DNA of 64,000 nucleotides from NCBI RefSeq assembly GCF_002079305.1, contig NZ_CP015039.1, positions 1,447,501-1,511,500 on the forward strand, read 5' to 3'. Numbering within the stretch: position 1 is the first letter of the stretch; each line of letters opens with the position of its first letter. The position numbers were made by a program, and so were the translations under genes. Positions 32,347 to 41,640 of the stretch are shown here, in pieces. The stretch is from Rhodovulum sp. P5 (GTDB lineage: Bacteria; Pseudomonadota; Alphaproteobacteria; Rhodobacterales; Rhodobacteraceae). Below the pieces are notes generated by a model, which worked only from the letters and a program-made list of their open reading frames with translations, ran no database searches and was not told the origin of the DNA.

Positions 32347-33967
32347 CGCCGTCACCGAGAACCTGACCTTTCTTCTGGCCGAGATGGACGGGCAACTTGC
32401 CCTTCTGATCGAGTATTTCGGTGCCCCGCGCAGCGAAATCGCGCAGCGTCTTGTTCAGCGGGCCGGCTATTCGCAGAACCTGTCGGGGCGCGTGCGCAAG
32501 GCCTGTCTTGCGGGGCTCTTGCGCGGCAAGGCGGGCCGGACGCGGCAGATGCACCTGCAGGGGGTCGATACGGTTGCCCGCAATCTCGACCTGATCTCGC
32601 GCCTTGGCCGCCGCGCGGTGCGCCATGCCGAAAGCGTGCAGCGCCCCCGCCTGCTGCGGCCCGAGACGTTCGGGCGCCCGCTGCGCGCCGTTGCGGGATC
32701 GGTCGGGCAGATCCAGACAGCGCTGGCCAAGCGCGACAGCCGCCGCGCGGTGACAATCGGCCAGACCTGCGAAGAGCTGGAGGCGTTCTATGACCAGCTG
32801 TTTCGCACCTATACCCGCGATATGCAGGGGTCGAAACACACCGCCGATCTGGCCAACGCGCTTCTGGCACTGAACGAGGTGCGCCGCATGGGCGAGGCGC
32901 TGCGCGCGATCAGCGAGGCGCTGTTGTCGATCAATATCGGCCAGTCCGTTCAGTTCGAGCGGTATTTCACCCTGCGCAGCGTGCTGTCGGGCGTCGGCGG
33001 TGAGGAAGAGGAGGTCACGCTGCAACCGCTTGCCGAAACCCGGTCGGGCAGCGCGATTTCGGGGGTCAGCCTGCCGGGTGGGGATGGCAAGGTGATCGAT
33101 GCGGTGTTCAAGGATGGCGACCGCAAGAAGGTCAAGGAAGAACGCGTGGGCGTGCAAAGCTGGAACTCTGTCTATCCCGGCCTTGCCCCCAAGATCCTGT
33201 CTTACGAAAAGCGGGGGGACTCTGCCGCGCTGCTGATCGAGCATCTCGACGGCGAGACTTTCGAGGATATCGTCCTTGGCGGGTCCGAGGCCCGGCTGGC
33301 CGAGGCGCAGAAGGCCCTGCACAAGACGGTGCGCGACATCTGGCGCCAGACCAGAAACGACAAGCCCGCGCAGATGAAGGCGATGCAGCAGATGGCCCTG
33401 CGCATGCCCGACGTCTATCGCCTGCATCCCGGTTTCGCGACCGGGCAGAAGCGCATTCAGGGGCTGGAGATCGACGGCCTCGACAAGATGATCGCCGCTG
33501 CCGCCGCGCGGGAAGAAACCCTGCCCGCACCGTTTTCGGTCTGGATTCACGGCGATTTCAATCTGGACAACGTGATTTACGACGCCGTGGAGCGAAAGAT
33601 CCGGTTCATCGACCTGCACCGCTCCCGCTATATGGACTATGTGCAGGATGTGTCGGTCTTCATGGTATCGAATTACCGGCTCCAGGTGCTGGATACCGCC
33701 ACGCGGTCCCGTATCGCGCAGGTGGCCTGCGGCATGCGGGACATGGCCGCGAAATTCGCCCGCCGGCAGGGGGATGAGACGTTTGAGTTTCGCCTTGCGC
33801 TGGGGCTGGCGCGGTCGTTTGCCACTTCGACGCGCTTCGTGCTGGACCCCGGCCATGCGCGCCGCATGATGCTGCGTGCCCGCTATATCCTGAACGCCGC
33901 GCTGGCTGTGCCCGAGGGCCGGGAGGCGCGGTTCAAACTGCCTGTAAGGATGCTATTCCGTGACTAA
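32333..33967 (+). CDS. PhoU-like/aminoglycoside-phosphotransferase-like fusion protein
   Basis: A 544-residue protein with two parts. Residues about 1-220 are helical and PhoU-like, with repeated units such as VQRAGYSQNLSGRVRKACLAGLL and QTCEELEAFYDQLFRTYTRDM. Residues about 250-544 are an APH/protein-kinase-like domain: AVFKDGDRKKVKEERVGVQSWN, then IHGDFNLDNVIYD (catalytic loop, His406) and IRFIDLHRSRYMDYVQDVSVFM (DFG-like Asp). It would phosphorylate a small molecule or protein. The next gene starts with GTG inside its last codons. This pairing of a PhoU-type and an APH-type domain in a GAK locus is unusual. Confidence 0.85.
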   Translation: MKLPDAVTENLTFLLAEMDGQLALLIEYFGAPRSEIAQRLVQRAGYSQNLSGRVRKACLAGLLRGKAGRTRQMHLQGVDTVARNLDLISRLGRRAVRHAESVQRPRLLRPETFGRPLRAVAGSVGQIQTALAKRDSRRAVTIGQTCEELEAFYDQLFRTYTRDMQGSKHTADLANALLALNEVRRMGEALRAISEALLSINIGQSVQFERYFTLRSVLSGVGGEEEEVTLQPLAETRSGSAISGVSLPGGDGKVIDAVFKDGDRKKVKEERVGVQSWNSVYPGLAPKILSYEKRGDSAALLIEHLDGETFEDIVLGGSEARLAEAQKALHKTVRDIWRQTRNDKPAQMKAMQQMALRMPDVYRLHPGFATGQKRIQGLEIDGLDKMIAAAAAREETLPAPFSVWIHGDFNLDNVIYDAVERKIRFIDLHRSRYMDYVQDVSVFMVSNYRLQVLDTATRSRIAQVACGMRDMAAKFARRQGDETFEFRLALGLARSFATSTRFVLDPGHARRMMLRARYILNAALAVPEGREARFKLPVRMLFRD

Positions 33968-34841
33968 GAAGATCGGAGTCGTCGGGACACCCGGCAAATG
34001 GTCGACCGAGGCGCTGGCCGACGCGCTTGAGGCGCGAACGGGCTATCGGCAGGTCATCGACATGGGGCGGGCGCGGCTTGACCTTGCTGCCGGGGCGCTG
34101 ATCTGCGACGGGATGGATGTGTGCGCGCTTGACGGGCTTGTGGTCAAGAAGATCGCGGAAACCTACAGCCCCGGGGCGCTGGACCGGCTGGAAATGCTGC
34201 GTCTGCCCGAGGCGCGCGGCGTGCGCATCTTCAGCCGGCCGGAGGCGATCTTGCGGCTGATGGACAGGCTGGCCTGCACGGTGACGCTGGCCAATGCCCA
34301 TATTCCGATGCCGCCGACAGTGGTCACAGAAGACATGGGCGAAGCCGTCGCCACGCTGAACCGCTTTGGCAGCGCCGTGTTCAAGCCGCTGTTTTCGACC
34401 AAGGCCCGCGGCATGCTGCTGCTCGACTGTGGGCAGGCCGATGCGGCAGACCGTATCGCCGCCTTTCGCGCGGAAAACCCGGTCATGTATATCCAGCAAA
34501 AGCTGGACCTGTCGGGCCAGGATCTGGGCATGGTGTTTCTGGATGGCACCCATGTCTGCACCTATGGCCGCATCGGCCAGTCGGGCAGCTGGAACACCAC
34601 GATCCACAGCGGCGGAAAATACGCGCCCTTCGACCCCGATCCTGACCTGATCGAACTCGGGCGCCGGGCGCAGGCCCCCTTTGACCTGACCTTCACCACC
34701 GTCGATATTGCACTGACGCCGGCCGGGCCCATCGTCTTCGAGGTCTCTGCCTTTGGCGGGTATCGCGGCGCTCTGGAGGGGTGCGGGATCGACGCGGCCG
34801 GGCTTGTGGCCGATCATGTCCTCAAAGAGGTGTCGGCATGA
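33960..34841 (+). CDS. GAK-system ATP-grasp protein
   Basis: A 293-residue ATP-grasp enzyme: IGVVGTPGKWSTEALADALEAR at the N terminus, VFKPLFSTKARGMLLLD as the ATP-binding strand-loop, and FTTVDIALTPAGPIVFEVSAFGGYRGALEG as the Mg/ATP site. ATP-grasp enzymes ligate a carboxylate to an amine or thiol through an acyl phosphate; the GAK subfamily substrate is unknown. It begins with GTG inside the previous gene's end and overlaps the HprK-like gene by 4 bp. Confidence 0.9.
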   Translation: MTKKIGVVGTPGKWSTEALADALEARTGYRQVIDMGRARLDLAAGALICDGMDVCALDGLVVKKIAETYSPGALDRLEMLRLPEARGVRIFSRPEAILRLMDRLACTVTLANAHIPMPPTVVTEDMGEAVATLNRFGSAVFKPLFSTKARGMLLLDCGQADAADRIAAFRAENPVMYIQQKLDLSGQDLGMVFLDGTHVCTYGRIGQSGSWNTTIHSGGKYAPFDPDPDLIELGRRAQAPFDLTFTTVDIALTPAGPIVFEVSAFGGYRGALEGCGIDAAGLVADHVLKEVSA

Positions 34842-35914
34842 AAACCGCCAAGGATGTCATCGCCGCGCTCGACCTGTCCGCCGCCGAGGCCGCCGCGCCG
34901 TTTTGTCTGAAGATCGGCCCGGTGGGCCTGCGCGTGCTGTGCCCCGAACCGCTGCGTACCGAACTTGTGGCCTATTTCGACGAGGCGCTGGGAGAGGCGC
35001 CAGATGCCCCCACCGTACATATCCTGCCCGGCCAGGCGCTGCGCCCCGAACCGGACTGGCAAGACTGGCAGCGCGATCCGGGCAAGACCGGCCGCAAGGA
35101 TGCCGTGGCCGATCTGCAGGATGCCCGGTTGATCCGCAAGGTGCGCAGCGGGATGACCTTTCTGCAATCGCCGCATCATGCGATGGCCTTCGGCCCCGCG
35201 GCCGAAAATGTCAGCACTGTCATCAATTTCATCAACACCCAGATCCTCAATGCCTGCCTGCGCGCGGGCTGGCAGTTGTGCCATGCCGCGGCTGTGACCG
35301 ACGGCGTGCGCAGCCTTGCGATTTCCGGCCTGTCGGGCGGCGGCAAGTCGACCTCGGTTCTCAGGCTGATGGAGGATGACCGGCTGCGCTTTGTGTCGAA
35401 CGACCGGCTGCTGGTCCGGGCCGGGCCGCCGCCCGAGGCGCTGGGGATCCCCAAGCATCCGCGTATCAACCCCGGCACCATTCTTGGCAATCCACGGCTA
35501 TGGCCCCTTATCGACGCGGACCGCCGGGCGGACCTGGCCGCGCTGCCTGCGGAGGCGCTATGGACGCTTGAGGAAAAACACGACCTGATCATACGGGAGG
35601 TCTATGGACCGGGGCGGGTACAATACGCCGCCCCGCTGGCGGCGTTTTTCGTGCTCAATTGGCACCGGGACATGTCCGGGCCAACCGTCGTGACCGACGT
35701 GGCGCTGGCCGATCGGCCTGACCTGCTGGCGGCCATCATGAAAAGCCCCGGGCCGTTCTATCAGCACCCTGACGGCCATTTTCAGGGCAATGGCGCCGTG
35801 CCCGACCCGGCCCCGTTTCTGGCGGCGCTTCGCGATGTGCGCGTCTGCGAGGTGTCGGGTCGCGTCGATTTCGAGGCGCTGGCCGATCAGGCCCGCGCGC
35901 TGTTCGATGGCTGA
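34838..35914 (+). CDS. HprK-related kinase B (GAK system)
   Basis: A 358-residue protein with a kinase core like HPr kinase: QLCHAAAVTDGVRSLAISGLSGGGKSTSVLRLM (P-loop near residues 164-171) followed by FVSNDRLLVRAGPPPEALGIPKHPRINPGTIL. HprK phosphorylates serine of HPr using ATP or pyrophosphate. GAK-type HprK relatives occur with CofD- and ATP-grasp-type partners, and their substrate is unknown. It is coupled to the ATP-grasp gene (ATGA) and overlaps the histidine phosphatase by 8 bp. Confidence 0.9.
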   Translation: MKTAKDVIAALDLSAAEAAAPFCLKIGPVGLRVLCPEPLRTELVAYFDEALGEAPDAPTVHILPGQALRPEPDWQDWQRDPGKTGRKDAVADLQDARLIRKVRSGMTFLQSPHHAMAFGPAAENVSTVINFINTQILNACLRAGWQLCHAAAVTDGVRSLAISGLSGGGKSTSVLRLMEDDRLRFVSNDRLLVRAGPPPEALGIPKHPRINPGTILGNPRLWPLIDADRRADLAALPAEALWTLEEKHDLIIREVYGPGRVQYAAPLAAFFVLNWHRDMSGPTVVTDVALADRPDLLAAIMKSPGPFYQHPDGHFQGNGAVPDPAPFLAALRDVRVCEVSGRVDFEALADQARALFDG

Positions 35915-36608
35915 ACCGGCCGGGTTCGTCGCCCTGCTGCGCCACGGCGCCTATCACCAGCGCGCCGGTGCCCCGTCGGCGCGCCAGCCCTATCCGCTGA
36001 CCGAGGAGGGCCACGCGCAGGCGCGGGCCGGTGGTGCGGCGCTGGCCGCGATGATCGCCGAAGCCGACCTTCAACCCGACCCGGTCATTCATTGCTCGCA
36101 CCAGCTGCGCGCCTGGCAAACCGCGACGGAGGTTGCCGACTGCCTGCGCGCACATGGGCACAGCGTGGCCGAGATCCGTGAAACCGGCGCGCTGGCCGAG
36201 CGCGGCCTTGGATGTGCCGCCAATCTGACCGTCAACGAGATCGAGGCGATCCTTTCGGCCGATCCGCGCCATGATCCACCCCCCGCGGGTTGGAAATCGA
36301 ACAGCCAGTACCAGCTTCCGCTGGAAGGGGCAGAAAGCCTGATGCAGGCCGGGGCGCGGGTTGCCCGATATCTGCGCGAAACAGTCGCCAACCCCGGCCC
36401 GGCGCGGCGCGTAACCATTTTCGTGGGGCACGGGGCGTCGTTCCGGCACGCGGCCTGCCATTTGGGTCTTCTGTCGGAAGCGCAGCTTGCCGGGCTGTCG
36501 ATGCATCATGCAAGACCGTTACTGTTCTGTTACAGTCGGCATGGTAGCTGGCGCCATTTCGAAGGTGCGTGGAAAGTCAGGGCGTCGGGTGACGCGGTGC
36601 TTGACTGA
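35907..36608 (+). CDS. Histidine phosphatase family protein
   Basis: A 233-residue protein with an RHG catalytic motif (LLRHGAYHQRAGAP, His13) near the N terminus, a substrate loop (PVIHCSHQLRAWQTATEVADCL) and the later catalytic His in VGHGASFRHAACHLGL. This is the phosphoglycerate-mutase/SixA-like histidine phosphatase fold. It overlaps the HprK-like gene by 8 bp, which argues that phosphate removal is part of the same pathway. Confidence 0.88.
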   Translation: MAEPAGFVALLRHGAYHQRAGAPSARQPYPLTEEGHAQARAGGAALAAMIAEADLQPDPVIHCSHQLRAWQTATEVADCLRAHGHSVAEIRETGALAERGLGCAANLTVNEIEAILSADPRHDPPPAGWKSNSQYQLPLEGAESLMQAGARVARYLRETVANPGPARRVTIFVGHGASFRHAACHLGLLSEAQLAGLSMHHARPLLFCYSRHGSWRHFEGAWKVRASGDAVLD

Positions 36609-36633
36609 CCCCGATACGAAGAGAAGGCCCGCC

Positions 36634-37953
36634 ATGGATCAAGCTGCCAGTCTGTCCCGCCAAGCAGCCCGGCTTTTGCCGCCGGTCTATGACACGGCCG
36701 CCGATTTGCCCGATCTGCCGCGCGATGTGGAACCCTGGCCCTGCGCCACGGCGCCCCGCTCGGGGCCGCAGATCGCGGCCTCTCTGGAAAAGGTACAACG
36801 CAGCGGCGGCTGGCGCTGGCCCGACCGCCCCGTCGTGTTTCTGTCGGACCCTCATGCCGATGCGGAGGGGTTCTTGCGCTCGCTTGTGGCCTCTGGTGCG
36901 ATCCGGCGGACGGCCGACAGGGCCGGATTTGCGCTGACCGCGTTCGGTCGGCAGGCCCGGATCATTGTGGGCGGCGATTGTCTCGACAAGGGGCCCAGCA
37001 ATCTGGGCATGCTGGATGCTCTGGCCAGCCTGAGGCAGTCCGGGGCCGATCTGCAAATTCTGGCAGGCAATCACGACCTGCGGATGCGTTTGGCGGTCGA
37101 GGCGCTGCGCGGCCCGCGCTCACCCCTGACCGATCACCTATTCATGCGCATGGGGCGCAAGATTTTGCCCGCGCTGCGCGAAGTGTTCGAACGCTTTGTC
37201 ACCCCGGCCGACATGGCCGCGCTTCCGCCCGAACCCGCCTGCAAGGCCAGGCTGTTTCCGCGACCGGACTGGCCGGAAAACTTTGCCAGAGCGGCAAGAG
37301 GCCAACTCCGCCCCGAGGTGATCGACAAGGAAATCCGCAAGCTGTTGTCCAAACGGCGCAAGTTCGATGCCGAACTGGCGCGCAGCGGGCTGTCGCACCG
37401 CGCGACTCTGGCGGCCGCGCGGAAATGCCATGACGTGTTCTTTACGCCGGGCGGGGCCTATGCGTGGTTCTATGACAACATGGACGTCGTCGCGCGCAGC
37501 GGGTCGTTGCTGTTCGTGCATGCCGGCCTGTGCGATGCGATGTGCGCGCTTCTGTCCGAGGGCGGGACCGCGGCGGTGAACGCCCGCTATCGGGACGCGG
37601 CGCAAGGTGCCTCGCTTGCCTTCTATTTTGGACCGCTGGCAAATCTCGTGCGCACGAAATACCGTGCCTCAGATCTGCAATTGACCGCGCGCGGGGTCGA
37701 TATGCTTCACGCCAACGGCATCCACATGGTGGTGCAGGGCCATGTCAACAACCACGCCGGCCAGCGGCTGCTGGCAAAACGCGGCCTGCTGCATCTGGAG
37801 GGCGACATCACGCTCGACCGGACCTCGCGCAGCCTGGAAGGGCTGGACGGCATCGGCGCCGGGGCGACCTTGATCTTCCCGTCGGGAGATGTGATCGGGT
37901 TGAGCCGGGACTATCCGCGGGCCAAGCATTTCGCCCCGGACCGGCTGTCCTGA
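36634..37953 (+). CDS. Metallophosphoesterase of the GAK operon
   Basis: A 439-residue calcineurin-type phosphoesterase. Metal-binding motifs in order: FLSDPHADAEG (Asp72, His74), IVGGDCLDKGP (Asp115), ILAGNHDLR (Asn146, His147) and VVQGHVNNH. Between them is a helical insertion (about residues 150-290) not found in minimal phosphatases. It starts after a GAGAAGG binding site 26 bp from the histidine phosphatase gene and is followed at 13 bp by the amphi-Trp gene. Substrate unknown; cleavage of a phosphodiester or phosphomonoester made by the kinases here is the working idea. Confidence 0.88.
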   Translation: MDQAASLSRQAARLLPPVYDTAADLPDLPRDVEPWPCATAPRSGPQIAASLEKVQRSGGWRWPDRPVVFLSDPHADAEGFLRSLVASGAIRRTADRAGFALTAFGRQARIIVGGDCLDKGPSNLGMLDALASLRQSGADLQILAGNHDLRMRLAVEALRGPRSPLTDHLFMRMGRKILPALREVFERFVTPADMAALPPEPACKARLFPRPDWPENFARAARGQLRPEVIDKEIRKLLSKRRKFDAELARSGLSHRATLAAARKCHDVFFTPGGAYAWFYDNMDVVARSGSLLFVHAGLCDAMCALLSEGGTAAVNARYRDAAQGASLAFYFGPLANLVRTKYRASDLQLTARGVDMLHANGIHMVVQGHVNNHAGQRLLAKRGLLHLEGDITLDRTSRSLEGLDGIGAGATLIFPSGDVIGLSRDYPRAKHFAPDRLS

Positions 37954-37966
37954 CCGGGAGAGAGAT

Positions 37967-38239
37967 TTGGCAAACGAGACCACGCGCTTCGTGCATGACT
38001 CCCTTGAGGACGCCAAGACGATAAAGACCCTGCTGAACGCCCTGTCGAAAGGGTTTGCCAAGGGCAAGATGACCCTTGGCGATGGCGAGACCGAGATGGT
38101 TCTGAAAACCGACGGGTTGATGCATCTGCGCCTGAAGGCCGAATGCGACGACGGCCGCTGCCAGGTCAGCCTGCGCGTGTCCTGGACCGAAACACCCGAG
38201 GCCGCGCCGAAGAAAGGCCCGCCTGTCATCCAGTCCTGA
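37967..38239 (+). CDS. Amphi-Trp domain protein (GAK system)
   Basis: A 90-residue acidic and amphipathic protein: ETTRFVHDSLEDAKTIKTLLNALSKGFAKGKMTLGDGETEMVLKTDGLMHLRLKAECDDGRCQVSLRVSWTE. This matches the small amphi-Trp family repeatedly found beside GAK enzymes. It could be the protein substrate or carrier modified by the kinases and ATP-grasp enzyme. Translation starts at TTG (37967), with GGGAGAG in front. It is the last gene before IS3 debris. Confidence 0.85.
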   Translation: MANETTRFVHDSLEDAKTIKTLLNALSKGFAKGKMTLGDGETEMVLKTDGLMHLRLKAECDDGRCQVSLRVSWTETPEAAPKKGPPVIQS

Positions 38240-38408
38240 CCGAAAGGTCACGCCGAAGGCCGAACTGATCTGGCGGCACCGGTGGAAGACCCGGCGTCAG
38301 GCGGCAATCGCCTTGTTTGAATATATCAAAGGATCCTACAATCCCTGCCGCAGGCATTCAGCCCTCGGCCGGAAAAGCCTGGGGACCTTCGAGAGCAAGG
38401 CCGCCTGA
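38240..38408 (+). mobile_element. IS3-family transposase 3' remnant (downstream side of GAK region)
   Basis: Immediately after the amphi-Trp stop the frame reads KAELIWRHRWKTRRQAAIAL, then FEYIKGSYNPCRRHSALG, ending KSLGTFESKAA and a stop. This is the IS3-family C terminus (TRxxAxxALFxYIxxFYNPxRRHSxLG). No 5' portion is present. Confidence 0.85.
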
Positions 38409-38671
38409 AAGAGCGAAGAACCCGGCACTTTGCCGATGCAAGTTCACTTTGGCCACAGCTGAAAACGCTGGGCGCCACAAAGCTCTCGCGAGACGGCGAA
38501 GACTTCGGCCCGATCTTCGGCTGGCCAGAGATCCAAGCGAAATTCCTCTGCCACTGGCCGCCCCCCTGATTTCACATCGGGGGAGTCGCGCTGCGGGGCA
38601 AAATGACTGACTGTTGGCGGAAAGTCGGTGTTTGGATGTCGAACCTCACCTAAAAACCGCTCCAGCCCCTC

Positions 38672-40975
38672 TCACCCGCACTTGGAATGTCCGCAAGACA
38701 TGCATGTCATGCAGCCCTCCACCATCCGCATGTCGTAGGAGCCGCAGGAGGGGCAGGACGGGCCGCGGGGGAGCGTCCCGGCGACCGCGGCCTCAGAGGT
38801 GGGATCGCGCTTCAGGCCCATGCCCTCGCCCTCGATAAAGCCGATGGCGACGAGATGGCGTTCGATGACACCGCCGATCGCGGCGAGGATCGAGGGGACG
38901 TATTTGCCCTGCATCCATGCGCCCCCGCGTGGGTCGAAAACGGCCTTCAGTTCCTCGACAACGAAGCTGACATCGCCCCCCCGGCGGAACACGGCCGAGA
39001 TCATCCGGGTCAGTGCCACGGTCCAGGCAAAATGCTCCATGTTCTTGGAATTGATGAAAACCTCGAACGGGCGGCGGCGGCCGGAGATGACGATATCGTT
39101 GATGGTGATGTAGATCGCATGCTCGCTGTCGGGCCATTTCAGTTTGTAGGTGTGGCCCTCCAGCGATTGCGGACGGTCGAGCGGGTCGGAGATGTATACG
39201 ACTTCGCCGGGCGGCACGGGATGCGTTCCGTCAGAGACGGGGATGTGGTCGGCCTTCGCAGCGCCCGCGTTCTCGTCGCCTGCGCCGACGCTCAGCACGC
39301 TCCCCGTCACGTCGTTCGGGCGATAGGTGGTGCAGCCTTTGCAACCCGTCTCGTAGGCTTGCAGATAGACGTCCTTGAAGTCCTCGAACGAGATATCCTC
39401 CGGGCAGTTGATCGTCTTGGAGATCGAGGAATCCACCCATTTCTGGGCCGCCGCCTGCATCTTCACATGCTCGGCCGGGCTCAGGGTCTGCGCGTTGACG
39501 AAGTAGTCGGGCAGGGCCGCATCACCGAACCTGTCGCGCCACATCTGTACGGCATAGTCGATCACCTCTTCCTCGGTTCGCGATCCGTCGCGCTGCAGCA
39601 CCTTGCGGGTGTAGGCATAGGCAAAGACCGGTTCGATCCCCGAGGAGACATTCCCGGCGAACAGGCTGATCGTTCCCGTCGGCGCGATGGAGGTCAGAAG
39701 CGCATTGCGGATGCCATGTTCGGCGATCGCGTCGCGCACGTCCTGATCCATGTGGGTCAGCGATCCGCTGGCGAGGTATTTGTCGGCGTCGAACAGGGGG
39801 AACGCCCCCTTCTCCTTCGCCAGATGCGCCGAGGCCAGATAGGCGGCGCGGGCGATCCGGTGCAACCAGCGCTCCGTCTGGCGCGCCGCCTCGTCCGACC
39901 CATAGCGCAGGCCCACCATCAACAGGGCATCGGCCAGCCCGGTGACCCCCAGCCCGATCCGGCGCTTGGCGCGTGCCTCTTCCTGCTGTTGCGGAAGGGC
40001 AAAGCGGCTGGCATCCACGACGTTGTCCATCATGCGCACGGCGGTCGCGACCAGATCGTCCAGCGCGCCCTCATCCAGCTCCGCGTTGCTGTCGAACGGG
40101 TCACGGACAAGGCGCGCAAGGTTGATCGACCCCAAGAGGCAGGCGCCATAGGGCGGCAAGGGCTGCTCCCCGCAGGGGTTTGTGGCGGCGATCTCCTCGC
40201 AATAGGCGAGGTTGTTCATCTGGTTGATCCGGTCGATGAAGATCACGCCCGGTTCGGCATAATCATAGGTCGCGCGCATGATCCGGTTCCACAGATCGCG
40301 CGCCTCGACCGTGTGATAGACCTTGCCATCGAAGGTCAGTTCCCAGGGCCCATCGGCTTTCACAGCCTCCATGAACGCATCGGTCACAAGGACGGACAGG
40401 TTGAACATGCGCAGGCGGGCCGCATCCTGCTTGGCCGTTATGAAGTCCTCGATATCGGGGTGGTCACAGCGCATGGTGGCCATCATCGCGCCCCGGCGGC
40501 TGCCGGCCGACATGATTGTGCGGCACATCGCGTCCCACACATCCATAAAGGACAGCGGCCCCGACGCATCCGCCGCGACGCCCTTCACATCCGCCCCCTT
40601 GGGGCGGATCGTCGAGAAGTCGTAGCCGATCCCCCCGCCCTGCTGCATGGTCAAGGCGGCCTCTTTCAGCGCCTCGAAGATGCCGCCCATGCTGTCGGGG
40701 ATGGTGCCCATGACGAAGCAGTTGAAAAGCGTAACCGACCGCCCGGTGCCCGCGCCCGCGGTAATCCGCCCCGCGGGCAGGAACCGGAAATCCTCCAGCG
40801 CGGCGTAGAATGCGTCTTCCCACTCTGCCGGGTCGGCCTCGGGCTCGGCCAGCGCGCGGGCAATCCGGCGCCACGTATCCTCGACCGTCTGGTCGATCAC
40901 CGTGCCATCCGCCTGTTTAAGGCGGTATTTCATGTCCCAGATCTGTTCGGCGATGGGGGCGGAAAAGCGGGTCAT
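38672..40975 (-). CDS. nrdJ: Adenosylcobalamin-dependent ribonucleotide reductase (class II)
   Basis: A 767-residue vitamin-B12-dependent NrdJ that makes deoxyribonucleotides. Key segments: GRSVTLFNCFVMG (Cys86) with the later NPCGEQPLPPYGACLLGSINL active-site loop (about residue 265), APTGTISLFAGNVSSGIEP, and a C-terminal cysteine cluster (CPSCGSYDMRMVEGCMTCMSCG). Class II enzymes need no oxygen. The start at 40975 gives the family N terminus MTRFSAPIAEQIWDMKYRLK. I saw no B12 riboswitch in the short upstream gap. Confidence 0.95.
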   Translation of the reverse strand: MTRFSAPIAEQIWDMKYRLKQADGTVIDQTVEDTWRRIARALAEPEADPAEWEDAFYAALEDFRFLPAGRITAGAGTGRSVTLFNCFVMGTIPDSMGGIFEALKEAALTMQQGGGIGYDFSTIRPKGADVKGVAADASGPLSFMDVWDAMCRTIMSAGSRRGAMMATMRCDHPDIEDFITAKQDAARLRMFNLSVLVTDAFMEAVKADGPWELTFDGKVYHTVEARDLWNRIMRATYDYAEPGVIFIDRINQMNNLAYCEEIAATNPCGEQPLPPYGACLLGSINLARLVRDPFDSNAELDEGALDDLVATAVRMMDNVVDASRFALPQQQEEARAKRRIGLGVTGLADALLMVGLRYGSDEAARQTERWLHRIARAAYLASAHLAKEKGAFPLFDADKYLASGSLTHMDQDVRDAIAEHGIRNALLTSIAPTGTISLFAGNVSSGIEPVFAYAYTRKVLQRDGSRTEEEVIDYAVQMWRDRFGDAALPDYFVNAQTLSPAEHVKMQAAAQKWVDSSISKTINCPEDISFEDFKDVYLQAYETGCKGCTTYRPNDVTGSVLSVGAGDENAGAAKADHIPVSDGTHPVPPGEVVYISDPLDRPQSLEGHTYKLKWPDSEHAIYITINDIVISGRRRPFEVFINSKNMEHFAWTVALTRMISAVFRRGGDVSFVVEELKAVFDPRGGAWMQGKYVPSILAAIGGVIERHLVAIGFIEGEGMGLKRDPTSEAAVAGTLPRGPSCPSCGSYDMRMVEGCMTCMSCGHSKCG

Positions 40976-41084
40976 GGGCAGCGTCCCGGTGGTGTGGCAG
41001 CAAGCGGCAAGAATAGGGATTCGGCTTGAACTGCGCAACAGCTAGCCTACCCTAGCGACTCATCAACAGGATATTGGGGGCAGG

Positions 41085-41519
41085 ATGGCCAAGGCCCGTG
41101 TCAATCTGGTGAAGCTCTGCGTCGGTGCCGAGCGGGTGGAGGACCTGATCCACTGGCAGAACAGCGCGCGGGCCAAGGGGCCGGACGGGTTGCCCCGCCA
41201 TGTGACCCGGATGTGGCCGAAGCGGGCAGAGGAGTTGCTGGCCGGCGGATCGCTTTACTGGGTGTTCAAGGGCGTGATCCTGGCCCGCCAACGCATCCTG
41301 CGGCTGGACGACGTCACCGGCACAGACGGCATCGCGCGCTGCGGCATCGTTCTTGAGCCTTCGGTGGTGCGGACCGAGGCCACGCCCCGTCGCCCCTTTC
41401 AGGGCTGGCGATATCTCTCGGTCGAGGATGCCCCGCGGGACCTGCCTCAAGCACGGCAGGCAGAGGACGATCTGCCCCCCAACCTGATGGCCGCGCTGGC
41501 CGAGATCGGGGTGCGCTAA
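41085..41519 (+). CDS. DUF1489 family protein
   Basis: A 144-residue protein with the DUF1489 pattern: VNLVKLCVGAERVEDLIHWQNSARAKGPDGLPRHVTRMWPKRAEELLAGGSLYWVFKGVILARQRILRLDDV. Function unknown; it is widespread in Rhodobacterales. It is transcribed divergently from nrdJ with about 110 bp between. GGGGGCAGG precedes the ATG. Confidence 0.88.
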   Translation: MAKARVNLVKLCVGAERVEDLIHWQNSARAKGPDGLPRHVTRMWPKRAEELLAGGSLYWVFKGVILARQRILRLDDVTGTDGIARCGIVLEPSVVRTEATPRRPFQGWRYLSVEDAPRDLPQARQAEDDLPPNLMAALAEIGVR

Positions 41520-41640
41520 CGTCAGCCGCGGCCGCCTATACCGCATCGCAACCCTTCGCTAACCGGGTTAGACTAGGCCATCATTCAGGTGCCGCGATCC
41601 GGCACCGATAGTCGATTTGCACAGAAGAAAGGGGCAGAAC

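Noticed and set aside
40976..41084. Possible B12 riboswitch upstream of nrdJ.
   Set aside because: The gap is only about 110 bp and I see no B12-box; a cobalamin riboswitch needs about twice this length.
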